NCBI GenBank assembly: GCA_033557675.1
Contig: JAWQRM010000288.1
Location: 1-24,728, forward strand
From: Coptodactyla brooksi
Taxonomy: Eukaryota > Arthropoda > Insecta > Coleoptera > Scarabaeidae
Reading direction: 5' to 3'
DNA length: 24,728 bases
The position numbers and the translations under genes were made by a program. Of the stretch, positions 18,199 through 24,728 are shown piece after piece (position 1 is the stretch's first letter; each line of letters begins with the position of its first letter). The notes under the pieces were generated by a model, which worked only from the letters and a program-made list of their open reading frames with translations, was not told the origin of the DNA and did no database searches.

Positions 18199-18929
18199 AT
18201 GGAGAATCCGAAGCAGCATTTCGGCACATTTTGCTTTTTTATTATAAAAATGTAAAAATGCCATTCAAACGAGATAAGAATTAGTGGATGTGTATGGAAA
18301 AGATTAATTGACAGAGTTCCGGTATCAAAACTGGTTTGCAATTTTTTTTGAAAAAGTTTGCATATTTTTTTGCAAGTTTGCAAAATTTTTGGGAGCTCTT
18401 TTCAAAATTTTTGGGAGAACACCTCGATCAATTCTAAAGTGTACTGTCATCAACTGGACAAATAAATTGCATGATTTTTTGCAAACTGGTTTGCAAGATT
18501 TTTTGCGAAATTTTCGGGAGCTCTCTTTAATTTTTTTTGGGAGAATACTACGAACAATTCTAAAGTGTACTATCATCAGCTGGACAAATTGCATGATTCA
18601 CTCAAACAGAAAAGGCCGGAATTGATCAACAGAAAAGGCATAGTGTTCAATCAAGATAATGGGAGATCGCATACCAGTTTGATAACTCACCAAAAGTTTT
18701 CGCAGCTTGGATGGGATGTACACCTATCTGGCACCTTCCGATTATTACATGTTTCAATTTCTACAAATTTTTTTGGACGACAAACCCTTACTTCAAATGA
18801 AGCCGTCAAAAATGACTTGGATCAGTTTTTGCCAGGAAGGAGCAGAAGTTTTGTTAGCGTGGAATCATGCTACTGCCAGAAAGATGACAAACTGTGTTGG
18901 ACCAAAATGGTGAATATCTAATTACATAA
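18199..18929 (+). pseudogene. Mariner transposase pseudogene (internally deleted)
   Basis: Mariner transposases excise and insert the element with a D,D34D core. ATG at 18199 begins MENPKQHF; HILLFYYKNVK and YQNWFAIF follow in other frames, matching the start of the first helix-turn-helix. The middle, including the first catalytic Asp (C-D-E-K-W region), is missing and replaced by AT-rich duplicated DNA. From 18560 the frame resumes: VYYHQLDKLHD, KRPELINRKGIVFNQDNGRS (second catalytic Asp in Q-D-N-x-R-x-H), then FSQLGWDVH, APSDYYMFQFLQIFLDDKP and VKNDLDQF, split between frames. The end is NGEYLI with TAA at 18927-18929. Non-functional. Confidence 0.85.
18326..18597 (+). repeat. Tandem duplication inside the mariner
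   Basis: Unit 1 (about 18326-18481) and unit 2 (18482-18597) both begin CAAAACTGGTTTGCA-like, share TTGGGAGCTC, GGGAGAA, CAATTCTAAAGTGTACT and CTGGACAAA, and end at TTGCATGATT. The offset is 126 bp between the CAATTC words and 122 bp at the end. Both carry the same mariner coding segment (N-S-K-V-Y-x-H-Q-L-D-K), so the duplication came after, or together with, the internal deletion. Confidence 0.7.
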
Positions 18930-19026
18930 GATAGACTCTCTAAGAAAAGTGCCTTTAATTTCCACAAAAAATGCTTTCCGAACAACCTAACACAAAGTAT
19001 TCTTTATAGCAGCCATTAGCTTTATA

Positions 19027-19440
19027 ATGGTAAAGAAGGGTCACAGCTCTGTTTTGGGGGAGAAAATCGTAAATCTCTATGTTAATGACATATTTTCGTA
19101 CGGGAAAATTGCGAATATCCTGAAATGCTCGAAAACGATGGTTTTTAATGCCCTACCACATTTTAAAATAAACGAAACGCCATCTAACGTGCCCAGACGT
19201 CAAAAACCACGAAAATCTGTTCAAAAGATCATTCGAGTAGCGAAAATTGACTTTTCTCTTACATCTTAATGGATATAATGTTTGAAAGAAACTTCCTTAG
19301 AAAAATTGTGACATCAACTGCAAGGGAATATAACTAAGAAAAGAATTTAGAACATGGAGGAATTGCATCGGGTAACAAAAGAGGCTTGGACGAATATAAC
19401 TCATGGTCAGACCGAAAAAGTCACGCTTTTATTGCTATAA
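19027..19440 (+). pseudogene. Tc1-like transposase, internally deleted
   Basis: ATG 19027 opens an 80-codon frame: MVKKGHSSVLGEKIVNLYVN, FSYGKIANILKCSKTMV, then a basic PRRQKPRKSVQK linker and IIRVAKIDFSLTS. This is the bipartite paired-like DNA-binding domain of Tc1-type transposases (S-Y-G-K-I-A helix, S-K-x-T-V recognition helix, G-R-P-R-K-like hook). TAA at 19267-19269 ends it. At 19351, in the same frame, NMEELHRVTKEAWTNIT is the C-terminal helix of the family, stopping at TAA 19438. The whole DDE catalytic core is gone, so the copy is dead. It starts 37 bp after the mariner. Inverted repeats not identified. Confidence 0.75.
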
Positions 19441-19899
19441 TGCTATTATAGCGAGTAAAGATATTCAAAAAATCGAATAATTAAAAAATATGTACATGTA
19501 GTTTGTCGTATTAGTGAAATAATTTCGGAATGGATATTTTGTTTTATAAATAAACTATCTAACTTATAAAACATTTTTAAGAAATTTCATTATATTTAGT
19601 ATAAGGAGAATATTGAGAAATACCCTCATGAAAATACAAGTTATCCTTAATACTTATTTTTAAAGCTCCTTACATGTATACTATTGTTGACTTCTTTATA
19701 CAGGTCCAAGCTGTGATCACATTTCACGTGGTAACAGAAGGGGCGGTAGTACAATTTGATATATACGAAACATTATACCAAGTCGCAAATCAAACACTCT
19801 TAGCGTAGCGTCGGCAATAACCTTTAAACTATTATTGCAGCACAGAGTGATTTTCCGTGTGTCTCTCTGGCAGGAATAGACTTGGGAAAAGATCGCGGC
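19441..19899. other. AT-rich non-coding DNA
   Basis: Nothing recognised. GCTATAAT/ATTATAGC at about 19433-19451 forms a small 8-bp hairpin across the end of the Tc1-like remnant. Confidence 0.35.
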
Positions 19900-20480
19900 T
19901 TTGTCGCTATATTTTCCCATCAACAGTGAACGCGAGAAGACGCGCGTTGTGGCCTCAATTCTAGCGGGTGGTGTTTATTTGATCGGACGGCGGCCACCGC
20001 CTACCGCTATAAATTCAACAGCCGTATTTCATCGTGAAGATGGCGGAACTGTGTGTGCATGTGTGCGTGGGTGTATGTGCTCCGAGGAATTTCATTTAGC
20101 GCGACCGATAAGAATTACCCCGGCGAACCTACGGCAATATTTACATGGGAAGCCCTGAGGCGAACCAATGAATGTTGACGGGGCCCTGGAGCTTCCCGGA
20201 GTCCCACACTTATCTATTACTGTGGGTTCGCTTTCTTTTGTCACTTTTTGTTACGACCTGCGCAGCGACTCGAGATACGACGCCTTCGAGTTATTGCGCA
20301 ATTATGGTCGCAAATGCGACGATATATCCCCCCTGTTATCGCTATTTCGGATGTCGAAGGCCGATTCGTGAAATTTAGAGGTTTTAAAGGCTTACTCAAT
20401 AATGAGCATTCATTTCGAATAAATGGCAGAATTGGCGGCGGAGCCGGTGTTTCATTTCTAATGAGCTAATGCTATTATAA
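19900..20480. other. CpG-rich islet 3, probable regulatory DNA
   Basis: Composition shifts to CpG-rich between AT-rich flanks. Overlapping frames in all three plus phases (67-85 codons) have no shared domain, so coding is unlikely. It contains a GT-rich run (20050-20080), GATAAG (about 20107), the C/EBP consensus palindrome ATTGCGCAAT (20293-20302) and GGCGGCGGAGCCGG (about 20434). Best read as an enhancer- or promoter-like islet; a host non-coding exon is possible. Confidence 0.4.
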
Positions 20481-20879
20481 TTGGACAATTAACATTATGC
20501 ATCATGAATAATACTATGAAGAGATGATCATTCATTCATTTCATTACCATTTCGGTACAGCCCTTCACATAATACCACTTCAAATGGCACTGCAAACGCT
20601 AGCCTAATTAATAATTTAGCGCACTGAAAAATATAGGAGCCACAGAGGCCCTCTAACCGCAAATTTTACGTTATTAATTATGAAACGTATACAGAATCAA
20701 GCTAGTGCAGGTTTATGAAATACTGGAAATCACAATTAGATTGTAATGTATATTATAAAATTAATAAAGGCGGGTTGTTTCGTGATGCATGCTGAATTAG
20801 CATCAATTCTATAAATCGATCATCTATGTATATGGATGGTCGATTATATAAATTAACTATTATTAATTGGACGTTCTCT
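20481..20879. other. AT-rich DNA with homeodomain-like words
   Basis: No coding sequence. Repeated TAATTA, ATTAATTATG, ATAAATCGATC and ATGATCATT words and little homopolymer content make it look less random than other AT-rich parts. It continues from islet 3 and may be part of the same regulatory block. Confidence 0.25.
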
Positions 20880-21150
20880 GTTCAATTAGTGCCTGCAAGT
20901 TTTTCAAGTCGTCAGTCCACCTAGCTTCAACTGGGCTTCGTTTGTTGCATCACCGTCGCCATTCAATTATTCATCAGGTCCATCGATTGTCTGTCAGTCT
21001 GGCAACGTGACCTGCCCAGTTCCATTTCAACTTGCACAATCTTCCAATAACATCTGGTACTTTAGTTCATCTGCGGATTTTTACGTTTGTCATTCAATCC
21101 CGGAATGTTACGCCTAACATACATCTCTCCATAGATTTTTGAATATCTTT
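20880..21150 (-). pseudogene. RTE-like LINE, C-terminal fragment
   Basis: RTE-type endonuclease/RT proteins of insects end in a conserved segment after the RT domain. Minus-strand reading gives SMERCMLGVTFRD, then TKVPDVIGRLCKLKWNWAGH and VARLTDNRWT, and after damage RWTDDLKNL near 20905. This fits (A)MERAMLGVSLRD, R-T-K-V-x-D-I, LKWxWAGHxARRTDxRW and G-R-P-x-x-R-W-x-D-D-L. Stops interrupt it. About 85 codons remain, with no RT core; the 3' end lies near 20880. Confidence 0.75.
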
Positions 21151-21662
21151 TTAATGACTTTTAAATAACTCTTTTAAGGTAACATTAATTTTGATAGAAC
21201 GTTTGTCTTTAATGTGTTTGAAATTTCGAAAATAGAGACATCACGGGATGTGCCAAATGTTGACCATGCTAACGCAATGGTCATGCTTTTTTGTGGATAA
21301 TCAGTCTACAGGTTATCTTCTGGGCTTGCAAATCGATGTAGAGATGTTGATGGATCTTGACAAATCAGGGTATGTGTAGCCTATCTATGCTATTTTGGGT
21401 GGTTGGTCCGGTAGACTTCAAACAATACCTTATATACAAGCTACTAATTATATAATTTGGTCACAATAACGATTTTGGAAGTATGGTTGAACATATGGTT
21501 GAGGTACCTAACCTAAAACTTTTTGAAACAAAATACATTTCTGTAATTTACATAAAATTGTTAGTAAAAAACTAGGGATAGTACATGCTTGAAATCAATA
21601 GTTCTCGAATTACAAACATAATTGATAAAAATACAGTTCTATTGGGCAAAAGGGTATTTTCG
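21151..21662. other. AT-rich non-coding DNA
   Basis: Nothing recognised; the right end may include upstream LINE sequence decayed beyond reading. Confidence 0.35.
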
Positions 21663-21734
21663 AATATACAGGATGTTTTGTTTATTCTGAAAACTATCCA
21701 ACTTCAGATTTTTAAATGGAACACTCTGTATATT
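21663..21734. mobile_element. Miniature inverted-repeat element (ACAGGGTGT type)
   Basis: Left end AATATACAGGATGTTTTGTT (21663 on) pairs with the right end, whose reverse complement is AATATACAGAGTGTTCCATT (to 21734). Ends of the form TATACAGGGTGT-TCC are common on short repeats in insect genomes. At 72 bp it is little more than two inverted repeats. Confidence 0.55.
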
Positions 21735-22065
21735 ATGATATTTTTGAAGTCCTTATAAGACTTGAGGGCCACTTTTATTATTATAATTTATTATTTTATT
21801 TTTTTTATATTTGAACTAGGGGCAAAGTAAGGGCAAGGTACGATGTACATCTTCTAGCTTTTTGGTCTGAATATAAAGACTCAAGGAAAAATTTCGTGAC
21901 TTTTTTTTTCAGTAGATGGCGTTAGAGTCGCATAACTATGGTAACACTAATCCAATCAAGCCATACTATAGCGCGTTTGAAAGGTGACAGTCTAACAATG
22001 TCTATAGATAAAAAAAAGACATTGTTACATTTGTTTATTTAATCGAAGGTTATTGCGTTTTAAAA

Positions 22066-22760
22066 ATGAGCCAATTTTGAAAAAATCTGTGGTGTTTACA
22101 ATGAAGGTGTTTTATTAACGCAATTAAACAGGAGACCAAAAAACACTTTTGAACCATTTGCATAAGGCTGAATACAAAAAGAAGCTCAACATTTGGGATC
22201 ACATGAATTAATAATGAAAAATTTAATGAACTGCATTTCCTTTAATTTCATTTAATGAATCGCTGCTGAAACGAAACGAAATCGAGCCATTTTTAGAGAG
22301 ATTGATAACGAGGAATGAACACTGTGGCAAAGCCCGGATCGACGCCACATAAGGTAATGCTTTGTGTTTGGTGAGATTAGATTGTGCATCATGAGCTGCT
22401 CCAACCTGGCTAAGCGATTGATTTCGCTCTCTACTATCAGCAACGAATGCGATTAAAGCGCGCAATTGAGATGATGCGGCCAGAATTAATCAATAGGAAA
22501 GACTGTGAGCTCTCTCAATGCCTGAGCAAAAATTGAGAGAGCTCGGCTGGGAAGTTCTGATACATCCACCTTACAGCCCGGACCTTACCGTCCGACTAAT
22601 ATTGCTTGGGTCTCCGCAGAACTCCCTCAATGATATAAAGCTGGATTCAAAAGAGCCCTGTGAAAGTAACTTGGTTCAGTTTTTTGTCCAGAAGTTCTAT
22701 AGCGATTGCTTAATGATCTTACCAGAAAAATTGCCAAAGGTTAAAACAGCGCATATCTAG
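22066..22760 (+). pseudogene. Mariner transposase pseudogene lacking its DNA-binding domain
   Basis: ATG 22066 starts MSQF and stops at once. Pieces in order: LNHLHKAEYKKKLNIWDH and ELIMKNLM (around 22150-22235), LLKRNEIEPFLERLITRNEH (first catalytic region, where family members have D-E-K-W), MRPELINRKD (about 22473), KLRELGWEVLIHPPYSPDL (22523-22584), SPQNSLND, LVQFF, KFYSD and LPEKLPKV, ending TAG 22758. The N-terminal helix-turn-helix and the Q-D-N-A-R-P-H block with the second Asp are deleted. Multiple frameshifts. About 230 codons against roughly 345 in intact mariners. Confidence 0.85.
22507..22544. repeat. Perfect inverted repeat at a mariner deletion junction
   Basis: GAGCTCTCTCAAT (22507-22519) is the exact complement of ATTGAGAGAGCTC (22532-22544), with a 12-nt spacer. 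The right arm is normal mariner coding DNA (R-E-L-G-W); the left arm sits where the missing Q-D-N-A-R-P-H block should begin. This pattern suggests a template switch during repair. Confidence 0.75.
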
Positions 22761-22847
22761 TTTAATAAAATACACCCAAAAAAGAAGAAAAATGTGTTTG
22801 AATTTTGGTGGAAAAACCGCCATGTATTTTTTCCTTGACCCTTTATA

Positions 22848-22949
22848 TATAAATCTTTTCTCGTTATTTTCGTGTTTTCATATTCTAAGTATGAATTATT
22901 CAAATCTGTGTTTTTGATGGTAATACATTTTGTCTAATAACAACAATCC
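22848..22949. other. AT-rich spacer between converging mariners
   Basis: About 100 bp without features. It is flanked by the 3' end of copy 1 and the truncated 3' side of copy 2. Confidence 0.4.
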
Positions 22950-23240
22950 TCATCTAAGAAAAAGGGCCACACGGTGGATGCATCAAAACTTCCCAACCGA
23001 GCTCTCTTCCTCGATTTCTTGAATAATTTCATCGACTTTTTCAACGATTGGTCGACCAGAGCGTGGCGCATCTTTAATACCAAAATTTCTAGAACGGAAA
23101 CGAGCAAACCATTTAAGTGTTGGTGATTTTTATAATGCACCTGCACCATAAACACCACACATTTTACGACAAGCTTAATTATCGCCTTGGTTGAAATGGA
23201 ACTATAAAACATTGCATATTTTCTCAGAACCTTGGTACAT
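22950..23240 (-). pseudogene. Mariner transposase pseudogene lacking its catalytic domain
   Basis: Minus-strand ATG at 23240. Readable pieces: SEKICNVL, KMCGVYGAGAL, LKWFARFRSRNFGIKDAPRS, then GRPIVEKVDEIIQEIEE, i.e. the first helix-turn-helix, the G-R-P hook and the linker of mariner transposases. At about 23000-23010 it jumps directly to E-L-G-W-E-V-L-M-H-P-P, normally about 200 residues later, so the first two catalytic aspartates are removed. Stops and frameshifts are present. Confidence 0.8.
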
Positions 23241-23413
23241 TTTTAAAACGCAATAACGTTCGACTAAATAAACAAGTGTCACAATGTTTTTTTTTTAATA
23301 ATATGTGGACTGTCACCTTTCAAACTTAACTAGATTAGTGTTACCAATGAAATGCGACTCTGACACCATCTATTGGGAAAAACGCCACGAACCTTTTCCT
23401 CGACCCTCTATGA
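22950..23413 (-). mobile_element. Mariner element, second family, copy 2 (minus strand, 3'-truncated)
   Basis: On the minus strand it starts TAGAGGGTCGAGGAAAAGGT (from about 23411), followed by the same subterminal and 5' UTR sequence as copy 1 (GGTAACACTAATC, TTTGAAAGGTGACAGTC, ATTGCGTTTTAAAAATG). No 3' inverted repeat is seen near 22950. Confidence 0.8.
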
Positions 23414-23549
23414 TCACACCTTCTACATATCTTCGTTGTATTAATTTTCGGCTCACTAATAGGCACACGATCCTCATTACATTATGAATTTTGAACTTGA
23501 AATCAGTGTCTTCTAGAAAACTAGAAAACTTCTTCTCAACACACATTTG

Positions 23550-23660
23550 ACTGTTAGGAAGTCTTTCATCGTCCCTGATGATGCTAACGTGATTAGCGAA
23601 ACCTGCGTCGAGGTGTTTTTCAGTTACAGTGTAGTAATGACAACTGCATAACTATGTAAT
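23550..23660 (+). repeat. Solo Penelope-like tail with intact hammerhead-like stem
   Basis: Blocks GTTAGGAAGTCTTTCATCGT, CTGATGATGCTAA, TTAGCGAAAC, CTGCGTCGAG, TTTTTCAGTTACAGTGTAGT, AATGAC, in the order of the 15631-15815 copy. Followed by CTATGTAATGACG instead of the usual CAAAGGTTCC block. Confidence 0.7.
23575..23602 (+). ncRNA. Hammerhead-ribozyme-like core, best copy
   Basis: CTGATGA (23575-23581), extra T, GCTAA (23583-23587), loop CGTGA, TTAGC (23593-23597), GAAAC (23598-23602). All five stem II pairs are Watson-Crick. ACCT (from 23601) can pair with AGGT after a 6-nt loop as stem III, but the base after it is G, which the hammerhead rule NUH does not allow. No matching stem I is seen. 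Conserved core, doubtful activity. Confidence 0.45.
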
Positions 23661-24264
23661 GACGTAAAAAAATTGATGTTTAATCTCGTGCATTCTGTAG
23701 TTCACTTCGAACTATTAGCTTTTAATTCAAATTGTCTAATAACAATTTAAGTATTTTGATTGCTGATTAATTGATACGTTTTAACCTGCAGCTAACGTAA
23801 AACATTGTATTACATAATTACCACCACTATTAACAAACGTTCAGATCTGAAATTCAGAATTATCGATTAGTGCCACGCAAATAGATAGCAGATTTCATGC
23901 ACAAAATTATTCGAATATTCTTGAACACATTGTTTCTCTACAACGCGAAACTTCCGCGTTCAACGATATAATTGCTACGTACACACAATACATTAAATAA
24001 ATTAATTTAAATTAATTAAATTAATTTAATTAATTAAATTAATTAATTAAAATAGAACGCTAATCCTATAGAAAATAGGACATTATGTATGTTTAACTAG
24101 ATATTTTCATAAATACAAAATAATACTTTGTAGTTTATGCTATCAAACCTCAAACTAACTTTCATCAAGTGTAATTTCCAGTTACTAATTTTAAATAACT
24201 TAAGATTAATTCAAATACTGATATTTGCATGAAGATGTATAGAACTCTCTACTAGGATTCTAAA
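23661..24264. other. AT-rich non-coding DNA
   Basis: Nothing recognised except the low-complexity run at 23991-24052. Confidence 0.4.
23991..24052. repeat. (AATT)n-type low-complexity run
   Basis: About 60 bp made only of A and T in alternating TTAATT/AAATTAATT words. Self-complementary throughout, so a simple repeat rather than a designed palindrome. Confidence 0.85.
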
Positions 24265-24320
24265 GAAAGTTCTGGATTTTGGAACCTTTGGCGTAGTAAC
24301 GAAGTTACTATGTTACTATT
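24265..24320 (-). repeat. Penelope-like tail fragment (minus strand)
   Basis: Minus strand reads GTAACTTCGTTACTACGCC, AAAGGTTCCAAAATCCAGAA, CTTTCTTTA. This matches the distal blocks of the tail at 15770-15815, and even better the minus arm at 12340-12380 (GTTCCAAAATCCATAACTTT). Hammerhead part absent. Confidence 0.65.
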
Positions 24321-24728
24321 CTGAGATTCAAAGTAATTCAAACTTATTTATAAAGATTAAAGCTTACTTATACAGTGTATATGCCAGAACATGAAATCAC
24401 GAAAAGATTAGATTTGCTTCATTTGAAGCAAAAAGTGGTGCTAACTTAACAAGATGTGCCTAATTTACAAAATGCTGAATAGTTTATTACATACTGCCAT
24501 TTGCTAGAAAATATATGCGTGCAGACTACGTAAATGCTTATCGATTTGCTTATCGATATTGCTAGTTTCGCCACTTTAATGTGTACATGATTCTACGATG
24601 ATTGCCTTTTATGTTTCGGGATTTGGCAACCCTGGTGTTGCAATCTGGCAACTGACAGCTCTATCGTAAAGTTAGACGTTTTTGAGGTTATACGTACTCA
24701 GAACGTTTTGACACACGAGCGCTATTTG
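24321..24728. other. AT-rich non-coding DNA to the window end
   Basis: No gene seen. Related TGGCAAC words occur at about 24625 and 24650 with a GTTGC between them; TTATCGAT occurs twice near 24539-24556. No interpretation is supported. Confidence 0.35.

Larger units (their letters stand above)
18013..18990 (+). mobile_element. Mariner element with both terminal inverted repeats
   Basis: Left end TTCGGTTGTTCGGAAAGTAA (from 18013, after TA at 18011) pairs with the right end, whose reverse complement is TTAGGTTGTTCGGAAAGCAT (to 18990). The TA after the right end has become CA. At 978 bp it is shorter than a full mariner (about 1.3 kb). It contains a deleted, frameshifted transposase (18199-18929) and an internal tandem duplication. 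Confidence 0.85.
21872..22847 (+). mobile_element. Mariner element, second family, copy 1
   Basis: Left end TATAAAGACTCAAGGAAAAA pairs with the right end (reverse complement TATAAAGGGTCAAGGAAAAA, to 22847). TA flanks are present. About 976 bp, shortened by internal deletions. The subterminal block TAGATGGCGTTAGAGTCGCA (21914-21933) recurs in copy 2 (minus strand, near 23345-23375), which shows a common family. Confidence 0.8.

Noticed and set aside
20168..20469. Three overlapping plus frames of 67-73 codons
   Set aside because: Same argument: CpG-rich islet, no resemblance, no start context preferring one frame.

Overview
The window looks like AT-rich, non-genic DNA from an animal genome, most probably an insect. 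It holds degraded Penelope-like, mariner, Tc1-like, pogo/Tigger-like, hAT and non-LTR (LINE) remnants, with short CpG-rich islets between long AT-rich stretches. I found no intact host protein-coding gene, tRNA, rRNA or CRISPR array. Every coding-like stretch I can name is a broken transposable-element gene. Species assignment is inference; nothing in the sequence fixes it.

Layout. 1-110: outer end of a pogo/Tigger-type DNA transposon cut by the window edge. 113-600: GC-richer non-coding DNA with a good CTCF-like site. 916-1137 (-): LINE fragment. 1242-1318: two adjacent hairpins. 2245-2440: head-to-head pair of Penelope-like element (PLE) tails. 4083-4640 (-): Tigger-like transposase remnant. 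5330-5700: CpG-rich islet. 6870-8481 (+): hAT transposase pseudogene (CGGBP1-like type) with its right end. 8551-8763 (-): LINE reverse-transcriptase fragment. 9590-9810 (+): mariner-type fragment. 9811-12330: A-rich non-coding DNA. 12340-12460: a second head-to-head pair of PLE tails. 12620-13110: CpG-rich islet. 14590-15815 (+): the best-preserved PLE (end of the RT region, GIY-YIG endonuclease and tail). 17458-17506: a perfect 22-bp-arm palindrome. 17640-17800: solo PLE tail. 18013-18990 (+): mariner with both ends. 19027-19440 (+): internally deleted Tc1-like gene. 19900-20480: third CpG-rich islet. 20880-21150 (-): RTE-type LINE C-terminus. 21663-21734: miniature inverted-repeat element. 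21872-22847 (+) and 22950-23413 (-): two mariners of one family, tail to tail, with complementary deletions. 23550-23660 (+) and 24265-24320 (-): further PLE tails.

The most interesting signal is the PLE tail family. A module of about 150 bp recurs at least eight times on both strands: twice as head-to-head palindromic pairs and four times singly, one of those directly behind a GIY-YIG gene. It carries a hammerhead-ribozyme-like core (CTGATGA, a 5-bp stem, GAAAC). The stem is perfect in two independent copies and weakened by one mismatch in a third. Hammerhead motifs are known in Penelope-like elements; whether this version, with one extra base in the core, cleaves cannot be told from the sequence. 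The CpG-rich islets look more constrained than their surroundings and are the best candidates for host regulatory DNA.
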